A stretch of DNA of 64,000 nt from Bacillus sp. BP-3 (lineage in GTDB: Bacteria; Bacillota; Bacilli; Bacillales; Bacillaceae_G). The stretch spans positions 1 through 64,000 of the forward strand of contig NZ_JAQOTJ010000013.1 in the NCBI RefSeq assembly GCF_028401955.1, read 5' to 3'. Positions 18,578-26,308 of the stretch are shown one piece after another; position 1 is the first letter of the stretch, and the number at the start of each line of letters is the position of its first letter. A program made the position numbers and the translations under genes. Below the pieces are notes generated by a model that had not been told where the DNA came from, ran no database searches, and saw nothing but the letters and a program-made list of their open reading frames with translations.

Positions 18578-18609
18578 AAAAGTGTGCCAGGTCGCACACT
18601 TTTCGTTTT
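18572..18609 (-). terminator. MMPL gene terminator
   Basis: AAAACGAAAAGTGTG and its exact complement form a 15-bp stem with an eight-base loop and T-rich ends on both strands, directly after the MMPL stop codon. Confidence 0.82.
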
Positions 18610-18615
18610 GAACAA

Positions 18616-20823
18616 TTATTTTAAATCTGTTGGAAGTGAAGAAATCTGTTTCGAACGGCTTGGTTTGAAAAAAATCAAAATTGAAGGGAGCAGCATACCA
18701 CGAACAAGAAACGTATCAATTAAAATTCCCATTGTCATTGTCAAACCGAACAGAAAGAGCTCTTGAAGTGGTTGGGTAATGAGTACGCCGAATGTAGCTG
18801 CGAGTATAATACCAGCTGATGAAATGACGCCTCCTGTTAAAGCAACTCCGCGTGCTACAGCTTCTTTCCATTCATATTTTTGCGCTTCTTCTTTGATTCG
18901 GGATACGAGCATAATATTGTAGTCGACCCCTAATGCAATGAGAAATACAAAGGTGTAGACAGGTAGACGATAGCTAATTGAGTCGTAGCCTAAAATATAA
19001 TGAAAGATCATCCAACCTAGTCCTAGCGTTGCTGAATACGAAAGTAACATGGTTATCATCATTGTGAACGCGATAATGATAGATCGTGATTGGTATGCAA
19101 GCATAATGAGAATAAAAAGGGAAATGAGCGAGAACGTCACAATCGTATCTTTTTCGTTTAAAGATTGCACATCTAATTGCTGCGGTGTTTGCCCGCTATA
19201 ATGCAAGGAATATTGCTGGGAATCAAAGCCGCTCTGCGTTAACAAACTGTTACTGTTTTCTCGTAGTAGACTGATTGTATTTAAAGCTGCTTGGTCGTAA
19301 GGATTGTCTTGTAAAGTCAATTGCAGTTTGATGGCATGTTTTTCTTCCGATAAGAAATTTTTTGGCGAGTTCGCATTGGGTGCCGCGAATGCGGAAGTGA
19401 TTTCTGGTGTGACGGTGTTTACCCCATCTAGTTTTTTCATTGCGCTTGATAATGAAGCTAATTTATCAAGAAAGGCTTGATCCAGTACAATTTCTTTGTC
19501 TGATTTTAAAATGACAGTCACAGGTGCTAATTGTCCTGGTGGAAAGTTTTCCTCTAAAATTTCAAAACCTTGCCGCGATGAAATATCATTCGGAAATGAT
19601 TTCATTAAATTAAATGAATATTTCATAGATCCAACGTTCAACGAAGCAAGAATGAGCATGATTAACAGTATACTTGCTGTAATGGAAGGCTTCTTCTTTA
19701 CAAAAGTGCCTACATTTGTCCAGAAGCCGCCCAGCTTTTCTTCTTTTTCGGCTACTTTTGGAATGAAAGGCCAAAATGCTTTTCGGCCTATGAGGGCAAA
19801 TAAGGCGGGAATAAGTGTGATGCCTCCAAGCAGAATGAACACCATAGCAACTGAAAATACTGGGGCAAAGTTATGATATGCATTAAAAACAGCAAAGAAC
19901 AATGTAAGCATCGCGACCAGCACTGTTCCGCCGCTGAAGAGAATCGGTTCCATTACTTGCGTTAATGCAGCTTGCATCGCATCGTACTTCGAACTCGTCT
20001 TTTTTAACTCTTCTTTATAGCGAGCTAAGATGAATAAACAATAATCCGTCAAAACAGCAAAAAGCAGAATCATCATAATGGAAAGAGCTTGTTTTTCAAC
20101 AACGAACCATCCGTTTTGACCTGCCAATCCTAAAATGCGATCGACTACTGCATATACGATACCAGCAATGATTAATGGAATGACAGCAAGCAATGGGGAG
20201 CGATAAATGATGATTAATATAATAAGAATTAATCCAATTGTTGCAAACATTAATACGAAGTCAGCATTTTTGAACAGCGTAATCGTATCCGCTGCAATTC
20301 CAGCTGGACCTGTAATCTTAAGTGTTAAGTCACCGATATCCATTTGTTTTACATGGTTTCGAATTTGATCCAATGTCTCATAAATTTGATCTGATTCTAA
20401 ACCTTTTGTCAGGGCAACATTTAAAAGAAGGGTTGTGTTATCTTTGGAGAACATTTTATCTTGTGTGGCTTTTGGAAGCTTATGAAATGGTAAGGCACTT
20501 GCGACATTTTTGGGCTTATCATCTGAGGAAAGCCATTTGCTAATTTCTGAGATTTTTGCACGCTCTGCCTCAGTGATTGCGCTTTTTCCATGAAAAACAA
20601 GGAGGGCGACTGCGCCATCTTTGGATGGAAATTGTTCGTCTACTATCTTTTGCGCTACAGCAGACGGCGTATCTTCATGAATGCTTCCTTCACCACTGCT
20701 TGTTGCGTACTTTTTGGCTCCTGGTGCGATGAAACTTAAAACGCCAATAGCAAGAATCCAAGCGATTAACACGATTTTGGCACCCTTCGGACTACTTATG
20801 AAGCGAGCAAGTTTATGGATCAC
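18616..20823 (-). CDS. MMPL-family (RND-type) membrane transporter
   Basis: 735 residues from a GTG at 20823, 8 bases after GAGGAGG. Two repeats each have one helix, an extracytoplasmic domain and five helices. The characteristic MMPL/SSD elements are LTDYCLFILARYKEEL in the first half and ALGVDYNIMLVSRIKEEA in the second half, with the helix-4 aspartates used for proton coupling. Size and topology match Bacillus YdfJ-like proteins. Such pumps move lipids or drugs outward; the substrate here is unknown. It is a single gene. Confidence 0.9.
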   Translation of the reverse strand: MIHKLARFISSPKGAKIVLIAWILAIGVLSFIAPGAKKYATSSGEGSIHEDTPSAVAQKIVDEQFPSKDGAVALLVFHGKSAITEAERAKISEISKWLSSDDKPKNVASALPFHKLPKATQDKMFSKDNTTLLLNVALTKGLESDQIYETLDQIRNHVKQMDIGDLTLKITGPAGIAADTITLFKNADFVLMFATIGLILIILIIIYRSPLLAVIPLIIAGIVYAVVDRILGLAGQNGWFVVEKQALSIMMILLFAVLTDYCLFILARYKEELKKTSSKYDAMQAALTQVMEPILFSGGTVLVAMLTLFFAVFNAYHNFAPVFSVAMVFILLGGITLIPALFALIGRKAFWPFIPKVAEKEEKLGGFWTNVGTFVKKKPSITASILLIMLILASLNVGSMKYSFNLMKSFPNDISSRQGFEILEENFPPGQLAPVTVILKSDKEIVLDQAFLDKLASLSSAMKKLDGVNTVTPEITSAFAAPNANSPKNFLSEEKHAIKLQLTLQDNPYDQAALNTISLLRENSNSLLTQSGFDSQQYSLHYSGQTPQQLDVQSLNEKDTIVTFSLISLFILIMLAYQSRSIIIAFTMMITMLLSYSATLGLGWMIFHYILGYDSISYRLPVYTFVFLIALGVDYNIMLVSRIKEEAQKYEWKEAVARGVALTGGVISSAGIILAATFGVLITQPLQELFLFGLTMTMGILIDTFLVRGMLLPSILIFFKPSRSKQISSLPTDLK

Positions 20824-20990
20824 ATATATAACCTCCTCTTTTTATTTTCAAGAAGATTTTAAAATAAGAATATGAACGGGGTATGAACAGAATGTTACAA
20901 AAATTAAGATTATTTATTCGTTTCGATTTTGTGAACAAAGGGAGATAGTAAGTTTAAAATGTTGCACTATTGTTTTTTTATGCTTATTAT

Positions 20991-21007
20991 ATACCTATAC
21001 GGGTATA
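20991..21007. promoter_or_regulatory. CstR-type operator 1 (before CoA-disulfide reductase)
   Basis: ATACCTATACGGGTATA, an imperfect dyad 19 bases before the start codon of the reductase gene, overlapping the likely promoter/leader. CsoR/CstR repressors recognise A/T-ATACC-GGTAT-type dyads with a G/C-rich centre. Three more copies precede the other units of this island. Confidence 0.8.
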
Positions 21008-21026
21008 AGTAAGGAGGAGAAAAAGA

Positions 21027-22694
21027 ATGAGTAGAAAAATTGTTGTAGTTGGCGGAGTTGCTGGTGGAGCATCAGTTGCAGCACGTCTGCGTCGTTTAAG
21101 TGAAGAGGATGAGATTATTATGTTTGAGCGCGGAGAGTATATTTCATTTGCAAACTGCGGACTGCCATATTATATTGGCGGAGTGATTCAAGAAAGACAA
21201 AAGTTGTTAGTGCAAACAGTAGAGAAAATGTCCAAACGCTTTAACTTAGATATTCGCATTTTAAGTGAAGTAATCAAAATTAATAAAGAAGAGAAAACAA
21301 TCGTGGTGAAAAATGTAGTTACCAATGAAACGTACGAAGAATCTTATGATGTTTTAATTCTTTCACCAGGTTCTAAGCCGATAGTTCCACCAATTCCAGG
21401 AATTGAAGCGGCGAAAGCGTTATTTACATTACGAAATGTACCGGATACAGATCGTATAAAAGGGTATATTGATGAAAATAAGCCGCACCGTGCGACTGTA
21501 ATTGGTGGAGGCTTTATCGGTGTTGAAATGGCGGAAAATTTGAGAGAAAGAGGCCTTGATGTAACACTTGTGGAAATGAACAATCAAGTCATGCCGCCGA
21601 TTGATTATGAAATGGCTGCATACGTACATGAGCATATGACAAAACATGGCGTTCAGCTCATTTTAGAAGATGGGGTAGAAGCTTTTGAAGAAGCCGGCAC
21701 GGTTATTCGTCTGAAAAGCGGTACAAAAATTCATACAGATATGATCATTCTTTCTATCGGTGTAGAGCCGGAAAGTAGCTTGGCAAAAGAGGCAGGATTG
21801 GAACTAGGAGTTCGAAATACGATTAAAGTAAATGAAACGCTGCAAACTTCTGATCCATCTATTTATGCGATTGGAGATGCGATTGAAGTAAAAGATTTTG
21901 TTACGGAAACAGAAACAATGATTCCACTTGCATCGCCGGCAAATCGTCAAGGTCGTCTATTAGCAGATATTATTCATGGCCATGCAGATTCTATATATAA
22001 AGGAACGATGGGGACATCCATTGCAAAAGTGTTTGAATTAACAGTAGCTTCAACAGGGGTGAATGAAAAAGTATTACAACGTTTAGATTTGCCTTATGAG
22101 GTAGTTCACGTACAAGCGAATTCTCATGCTGGCTATTATCCAAATGCGTATCCGGTTTTATTAAAGCTCATCTTTAATAAAGAAACGGGAGAAATTTACG
22201 GAGCGCAAGCTGTAGGCCGGGTTGGTGTAGACAAACGAATCGATGTCATTGCAACCGCAATGAAAGGAAAATTGAAGGTGATGGATTTACCTGATTTAGA
22301 ATTGTCATACGCTCCGCCGTATTCTTCTGCTAAAGATCCTGTAAACATGGTGGGGTATGCAGCAAGCAATATTATTGAAGGACTTGTTGATATCGTGCAA
22401 TGGCATGAAATTGATGATATCGTGGAAAAAGGTGGATATTTAATTGATGTTCGTGAGCCGAACGAATTAAAGCAAGGCATTATTAAAGGATCTGTAAATA
22501 TTCCATTAGATGAATTGCGTGATCGTTTGCATGAAATTCCAACCGATCAAGAAATTTATATTACGTGTCAACTAGGCATGAGAGGATATGTAGCGGCGCG
22601 TATTTTAATGGAAAATGGGTATAAAGTAAAGAATGTTGATGGTGGTTTTAAGCTGTATGGGACAGCTCTACCAAACCACGTTGCACATGAATAG
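21027..22694 (+). CDS. cdr: CoA-disulfide reductase with rhodanese domain
   Basis: 555 residues. An FAD-binding motif VVVGGVAGGASVAARLRR at the N-terminus, the single active-site Cys44 in FANCGLPYYIGG, a second nucleotide-binding GGGFIGVEMAENL, then DPSIYAIGDA, make the pyridine nucleotide-disulfide oxidoreductase part. A C-terminal rhodanese domain (about 460-550) carries Cys514 in ITCQLGMRGY. This is the CoADR-RHD architecture that reduces CoA disulfide and CoA persulfide or polysulfide using NAD(P)H. AAGGAGG precedes the ATG, with a CstR-like operator just upstream. It heads the sulfur island. Confidence 0.95.
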   Translation: MSRKIVVVGGVAGGASVAARLRRLSEEDEIIMFERGEYISFANCGLPYYIGGVIQERQKLLVQTVEKMSKRFNLDIRILSEVIKINKEEKTIVVKNVVTNETYEESYDVLILSPGSKPIVPPIPGIEAAKALFTLRNVPDTDRIKGYIDENKPHRATVIGGGFIGVEMAENLRERGLDVTLVEMNNQVMPPIDYEMAAYVHEHMTKHGVQLILEDGVEAFEEAGTVIRLKSGTKIHTDMIILSIGVEPESSLAKEAGLELGVRNTIKVNETLQTSDPSIYAIGDAIEVKDFVTETETMIPLASPANRQGRLLADIIHGHADSIYKGTMGTSIAKVFELTVASTGVNEKVLQRLDLPYEVVHVQANSHAGYYPNAYPVLLKLIFNKETGEIYGAQAVGRVGVDKRIDVIATAMKGKLKVMDLPDLELSYAPPYSSAKDPVNMVGYAASNIIEGLVDIVQWHEIDDIVEKGGYLIDVREPNELKQGIIKGSVNIPLDELRDRLHEIPTDQEIYITCQLGMRGYVAARILMENGYKVKNVDGGFKLYGTALPNHVAHE

Positions 22695-22730
22695 GAATCA
22701 AGTCCTGTCAATGTTGACAGGACTTGATTC
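22695..22730. other. Perfect 17-bp inverted repeat after cdr, no T-run
   Basis: GAATCAAGTCCTGTCAA and its complement are separated by two bases. On the plus strand it is followed by TAAAAAAG rather than T, so it is not a typical terminator for cdr. A shorter analogous repeat containing AAGTCCTTTC follows the second rhodanese at 24144. Confidence 0.6.
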
Positions 22731-22748
22731 TAAAAAAGTGTTTACAAC

Positions 22749-22765
22749 ATACCTAATAGGGTATA
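22749..22765. promoter_or_regulatory. CstR-type operator 2 (before cstR)
   Basis: ATACCTAATAGGGTATA, 40 bases before the repressor start codon. It suggests autoregulation. Confidence 0.78.
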
Positions 22766-22805
22766 ATCTTTAACAGAGAACAAGTGAAAGTATGGAGGTG
22801 CTCCA

Positions 22806-23069
22806 TTGGAATACGGTCAAGATATGAAAAATCGTTTGAAGCGAATTGAAGGACAAATTCGCGGTGTCCTTCGCATGATGGAAGAGGGAAAAGATTGTAA
22901 AGAAGTCATTACACAACTGACGGCATCACGCTCTGCAATGGATCGTACGATTGGATTAATTGTCGGAACAAATTTAGAAAAATGCCTTCGCGAGCAATTT
23001 GAAAAAGGCGATACATCTAATGAAGATGTTATTAAAGAGGCTGTACAATTACTAGTTAAAAGCAGATAA
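22806..23069 (+). CDS. cstR: CstR-type persulfide-sensing repressor (CsoR family)
   Basis: 87 residues from a TTG start, with GGAGG upstream. The three-helix CsoR fold begins with RLKRIEGQIRGVLRMMEEG. Two cysteines, Cys31 (KDCKEVI) and Cys60 (NLEKCL), match the Cys pair that forms di-, tri- and tetrasulfide bridges in S. aureus CstR. The copper-ligand His of CsoR, four residues before the second Cys, is Asn56 here, which argues against Cu(I) sensing. It is flanked by sulfurtransferase genes, each with a matching operator. Persulfide sensing is inferred from these residues and context. Confidence 0.9.
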   Translation: MEYGQDMKNRLKRIEGQIRGVLRMMEEGKDCKEVITQLTASRSAMDRTIGLIVGTNLEKCLREQFEKGDTSNEDVIKEAVQLLVKSR

Positions 23070-23109
23070 TCTGTCAATTTTTTTGGCAGATTTTAAAAAA
23101 GATTTTATT

Positions 23110-23126
23110 ATACCCGTACAGGTATA
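23110..23126. promoter_or_regulatory. CstR-type operator 3 (before tusA-rhodanese unit)
   Basis: ATACCCGTACAGGTATA, the same dyad in opposite sense, 65 bases before the TusA-like start codon. A weak hairpin (ATCTGTC/GGCAGAT, 23068-23090) after the repressor gene lies just ahead. Confidence 0.78.
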
Positions 23127-23190
23127 TGTATAGGGGAATACTATTCATACATGAATAAAATTATGAAACATACTACTGGAGGTATATAAA

Positions 23191-23418
23191 ATGGATATCA
23201 AACAATTATTAGATGTAAAAGGATTAGCATGCCCGGTGCCAATCGTCAGAATAAAAAAAACGATGGATGCTTTGCAAACTGGAGAAGTGCTAGAAGTGCA
23301 TGTAACAGATAAAGGTGCGATTAAAGATATTCCAGCATGGTCAGAAAAAGGTGGACATGAAGTGTTACAACATGTTGAAGAAGATGGAGTTTTGAAGTTT
23401 TGGATTCAAAAAGGGTGA
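23191..23418 (+). CDS. TusA-like sulfurtransferase
   Basis: 75 residues. The TusA/SirA signature is LDVKGLACPVPIVRIKKTMD, with the catalytic Cys of the CPxP motif at residue 14. TusA-type proteins accept a persulfide sulfur on this Cys and pass it between rhodaneses and DsrE partners. TGGAGG precedes the ATG. The next gene starts 18 bases after the stop, so it is the first gene of a three-gene unit with the two rhodaneses, under operator 3. Confidence 0.92.
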   Translation: MDIKQLLDVKGLACPVPIVRIKKTMDALQTGEVLEVHVTDKGAIKDIPAWSEKGGHEVLQHVEEDGVLKFWIQKG

Positions 23419-23436
23419 GAACAAGGAGGGGATAAT

Positions 23437-23805
23437 ATGAATGTAGTGTTGAACGGCGTTTTGATTGTATTGATTTCCTTGTTTATTATTTCTCGTTTGT
23501 TACCTGTTAAGGGAGTGAAAAATATAAGTGGGAAAGAACTAAAAGATGAAATGAAGAAAAAGAATAAGAATAAGCAATTGATTGATGTTCGTACACGAGG
23601 TGAATTTAGAGGAAACCATATTCCAGGTTTTCGAAATATGCCATTAAATGAACTCATACAACAAGCAAATAGCTTAGATAAAAATAAAGAAGTAATTGTC
23701 ATTTGTCAGAGTGGAATGAGAAGTAAACAAGCAGCAAAAATTTTGAAGAAAATGGGATTTAAACATATTGTAAATGTTTCAGGTGGTATGAACGCTTGGA
23801 GTTAA
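23437..23805 (+). CDS. Membrane-anchored rhodanese
   Basis: 122 residues. An N-terminal helix (VVLNGVLIVLISLFIISRLL) should anchor it to the membrane, probably with the domain in the cytosol. A single rhodanese domain follows with LIDVRTRGEFRGNHIPG and the catalytic loop VICQSGMRSKQAAKIL, whose Cys carries the persulfide. The six-residue loop CQSGMR matches sulfur-accepting rhodaneses. AAGGAGG lies before the ATG. It is the middle gene of the TusA unit. Confidence 0.9.
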   Translation: MNVVLNGVLIVLISLFIISRLLPVKGVKNISGKELKDEMKKKNKNKQLIDVRTRGEFRGNHIPGFRNMPLNELIQQANSLDKNKEVIVICQSGMRSKQAAKILKKMGFKHIVNVSGGMNAWS

Positions 23806-23820
23806 GGAGGAGGTAGGAAA

Positions 23821-24117
23821 ATGAAAGAAATGACTGCGAAAGAATTAGAACGTAAATTAATGAATCATGAAGTGGTAAACATTATTGACGTACGTGAGGT
23901 AGAAGAGGTTGCGGAAGGGAAAATTCCAGGAGCACTTCATATTCCACTTCGTTTATTAGAGTTTCGGATGCATGAGTTAGATAAACAGAAAGAATACGTA
24001 ATTGTATGTCTTTCTGGCGGGAGAAGCTCACGAGCAGCTCAATTTTTAGAAAGTTATGATTTCCAAGTGATCAATATGAACGGCGGTATGTTAGCTTGGG
24101 AAGGGAAAATAGAGTAA
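23821..24117 (+). CDS. Single-domain rhodanese
   Basis: 98 residues, cytosolic, no signal. NIIDVREVEEVAEGKIPGAL and the catalytic loop IVCLSGGRSSRAAQFL define the rhodanese domain; the active Cys is followed by LSGGRS. It is 15 bases after the anchored rhodanese gene with its own GGAGGAGG. It probably relays sulfane sulfur between the TusA-like protein, the other rhodanese and low-molecular-weight thiols. Confidence 0.92.
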   Translation: MKEMTAKELERKLMNHEVVNIIDVREVEEVAEGKIPGALHIPLRLLEFRMHELDKQKEYVIVCLSGGRSSRAAQFLESYDFQVINMNGGMLAWEGKIE

Positions 24118-24143
24118 CTGTTAAATAGATGAACAAAAGATAC

Positions 24144-24172
24144 AAAGTCCTTTCAGTTGTGAAAGGACTTTG
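24144..24172. other. Inverted repeat after second rhodanese
   Basis: CAAAGTCCTTTC and GAAAGGACTTTG pair around AGTTGT. There is no T-run on the plus strand. It may be a weak terminator for the TusA-rhodanese unit or a processing site. Confidence 0.5.
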
Positions 24173-24186
24173 TACGGATTTTGAAA

Positions 24187-24203
24187 TTACCTATACGGGT
24201 ATG
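24187..24203. promoter_or_regulatory. CstR-type operator 4 (before DsrE-like gene)
   Basis: TTACCTATACGGGTATG shares 15 of 17 positions with operator 1. It lies 117 bases before the DsrE-like start codon, indicating a separate promoter with an approximately 100-nt leader. Confidence 0.78.
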
Positions 24204-24319
24204 TGTAGTGATGTGCGTCAAGCATCGTCGAGGAATCTTTATACTGTGTCGAATCGCCGATATATCAGGGAACACATAGCGTCTTTATATAGAAAATTCT
24301 GGAGGTAGGAGGAGGCAGC

Positions 24320-24799
24320 ATGGAACAACAGAAAAGAACAACAATTGTGTTATTTAGTGGAGATTATGATAAAGCGATGGCAGCGTATATTATTGCAAAT
24401 GGTGCAGCAGCGTACGATCAAGAAGTAACGATCTTTCATACATTTTGGGGGCTGAATGCGCTTCGTAAAGATGAGCCGATAAAAGCAAAGAAAAATTTCT
24501 TAGAGAAAATGTTTGGAAAGATGATGCCACGCGGTGCAGATAAGATGGGGTTATCGAAAATGAATTTTGCAGGTATGGGACCGAAAATGATTAAGCATGT
24601 CATGAAAAAACATAATGCAATGCCACTGCCAGATTTAATTGATATGGCGAAAGAACAAGGTGTAAAAATTGTCGCGTGCCAAATGACAGTGGACTTATTA
24701 GGACTAAAAGAAGAAGAAATTATGGGAAATGTCGAATTTGCAGGAGTTGCCGCGTATTTAGCGGATGCCTCTGAAGGAAATGTGAATTTGTTTATTTAA
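24320..24799 (+). CDS. DsrE/DrsE2-like sulfur carrier protein
   Basis: 159 residues. The N-terminal TTIVLFSGDYDKAMAAYIIANG and the C-terminal GVKIVACQMTVDLLGLKEEE with the conserved Cys fit DsrE2-type proteins, which hold persulfide and exchange it with TusA. The middle carries a Met/Lys-rich insert (KMMPRGADKMGL) typical of the DsrE2 subgroup. GGAGGTAGGAGG precedes the ATG. It forms its own unit under operator 4, closing the island. A bidirectional terminator follows. Confidence 0.9.
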   Translation: MEQQKRTTIVLFSGDYDKAMAAYIIANGAAAYDQEVTIFHTFWGLNALRKDEPIKAKKNFLEKMFGKMMPRGADKMGLSKMNFAGMGPKMIKHVMKKHNAMPLPDLIDMAKEQGVKIVACQMTVDLLGLKEEEIMGNVEFAGVAAYLADASEGNVNLFI

Positions 24800-24810
24800 A
24801 GTGGATAGAG

Positions 24811-24851
24811 GTATACAAAAAACCGCTGATTGTTCAGCGGTTTTTTGTATG
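24811..24851. terminator. Bidirectional terminator
   Basis: ATACAAAAAACCGCTGA and its near complement TCAGCGGTTTTTTGTAT form a 17-bp stem that serves the DsrE-like gene and the convergent LCP gene. Confidence 0.88.
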
Positions 24852-24857
24852 TTTATA

Positions 24858-25991
24858 TTAATTGTCATTTGTTTCACTAGTCGTTGTATTCTTTTGCGCA
24901 GTTGGTTGTTTATGTTCTTGGTCTTGTTTATTATCTGTATTTTTATCTTGCGTTACATTGTTTGTATCGGCAGGAAGACCAAGGTGTTCGCGGAGCTGCT
25001 TTGAGATGTCAGCGATATTTTTTTGATCAGGCATGTAGTAATATATATGTTTTGGAGCAGGGGTGGGTTTACAAACTTTATCCTCCGCCATATAGCAATC
25101 TTCTCCGGCTAGTTGAAGTTTTCCGATTGAAGCATTGATACCATATTTGTAGAATGATAACATATCGTCAAATGAGAAGTTTGTTTTAAATTCTCCATTA
25201 ATATCATCAATAATTTTTCCTACTTTTGTGATGGATCCAGCGCTTGCTAGTTTTTTAACAATCGCCTCAATGACAAGCTGTTGACGTTGACCGCGCATGG
25301 CATCGCTATCAATTTTACGCGTTCTTGCTAGCGCAAGGGCCTGTTCTCCATTTAGATGTTGGAACCCTTTTTCAAGATGGATCGCACCAGCTGTATCGTT
25401 ACTATCTTGTTCTGTAAATGTAACAGGCACATCTAAGTCAATTCCATCTAAATCGTTGACAACTTTTATGAAAGATTTAAAATTAAACCTTACAAAATAA
25501 TCGACCGGAACGTTGAATAGTTTTTCTACCGTTTCAATCGTAGATTGAGGTCCACTGTCTTTTCCATTTTTTGCAACACCGAGTGAATATGAGTTTGTAA
25601 TTTTATCTTTTTTCTTCTCTACTGGAACGTATGTATATGTATCACGTGGAATACTTAATAGTTTTACTGTTTTACTATCTTTATTAAACGTTGCAAGTAA
25701 CAGGGCATCTGGATGAAATGCACCAGAATACTCTTTTTCACGCCCTTGATTTTCATCAATTCCCATAATTAACACAGATACGTTATTGGAAACGGGTTTA
25801 ACCGCTTGTTCGCGTAATTCAGACTTTTCACCACGTTCTAAATTTTGAGAGGCATCTTGAACAGCGGAAGAAGCTTTATTTACTAAAAACCATGTGTAAC
25901 TTCCAGCGCCAATTAAAAGCAAGACAATAATGAGCCCTGCAATTTTTAGTTTCTTATAGCTTTTTTTATGTAACTCCGTTTTTTGATCCAT
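24858..25991 (-). CDS. LytR-CpsA-Psr family cell-wall glycopolymer ligase
   Basis: 377 residues. A short basic cytosolic N-terminus and one helix (AGLIIVLLLIGAGSYTWFLV) place the catalytic domain outside. The LCP domain shows VLIMGIDEN, LLSIPRDTYTYV with the conserved Arg, and ALALARTRKIDSDAMRGQRQ. These enzymes attach teichoic acids or other undecaprenyl-linked glycopolymers to peptidoglycan (TagTUV family). The last 50 residues are a Lys/Gln/Thr-rich disordered tail. It is monocistronic, with AAAGGAG before the ATG. Confidence 0.92.
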   Translation of the reverse strand: MDQKTELHKKSYKKLKIAGLIIVLLLIGAGSYTWFLVNKASSAVQDASQNLERGEKSELREQAVKPVSNNVSVLIMGIDENQGREKEYSGAFHPDALLLATFNKDSKTVKLLSIPRDTYTYVPVEKKKDKITNSYSLGVAKNGKDSGPQSTIETVEKLFNVPVDYFVRFNFKSFIKVVNDLDGIDLDVPVTFTEQDSNDTAGAIHLEKGFQHLNGEQALALARTRKIDSDAMRGQRQQLVIEAIVKKLASAGSITKVGKIIDDINGEFKTNFSFDDMLSFYKYGINASIGKLQLAGEDCYMAEDKVCKPTPAPKHIYYYMPDQKNIADISKQLREHLGLPADTNNVTQDKNTDNKQDQEHKQPTAQKNTTTSETNDN

Positions 25992-26170
25992 TCTATAAAC
26001 TCCTTTATCAATAATCGGAGGTAATTCAGTCCTCGCATCAATTAATTATAATTCTTTGTTGTAAAAAAGAATATTACAAGTTATTTACATTTTAAAAATT
26101 TTCTCTCTATTTCGACAGTAATGTAGTGCAATAGATTGACGACAATATATACACACAAATTGAAAGCGCT

Positions 26171-26200
26171 TTTGTTTTTAGGCGGGCGAGAGTTACTCTA
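26171..26200 (+). repeat. Interspersed repeat family A, short remnant
   Basis: TTGTTTTTAGGCGGGCGAGAG resembles the left arm of family A (TTTTTAGGTGGGCGAGAG). The central TGGCC...GGTCAG core is absent, so this is a fragment or a chance match. The rest of the gap upstream of the LCP gene holds only promoter-like A/T-rich sequence. Confidence 0.4.
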
Positions 26201-26216
26201 AGTTATATAACAAAAC

Positions 26217-26243
26217 AACAAGGTTACCTGCGGCAACCTTGTT
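26217..26243 (-). terminator. Terminator of YknXYZ-like operon
   Basis: AACAAGGTTACC/GGCAACCTTGTT stem around TGC, downstream of the permease stop codon on the minus strand, with a bcr1-like remnant between. Confidence 0.65.
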
Positions 26244-26307
26244 TATCCTGTTATTAGTGGGAGTATTACTGCCCGTAAAAGCCCCACTGATTAAAGTTTC
26301 ACTTTAT
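26242..26307 (-). repeat. bcr1-like repeat with internal deletion
   Basis: Read leftward it runs ATAAAGTGAAACTTTAATCA, then jumps to CGGGCAGTAATACTCCCAC, and ends at GGATAAA. These are both ends of the full-length copies with about 90 bp of the middle lost. It is bounded by TTTAT on both sides (26242-26246 and 26303-26307) and begins one base from the permease stop codon. Confidence 0.7.
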
Positions 26308-26308
26308 T

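Noticed and set aside
22806-23069. Reading the repressor as a copper-sensing CsoR
   Set aside because: The His ligand is replaced by Asn and the neighbours are sulfurtransferases, with no copper ATPase or chaperone nearby.
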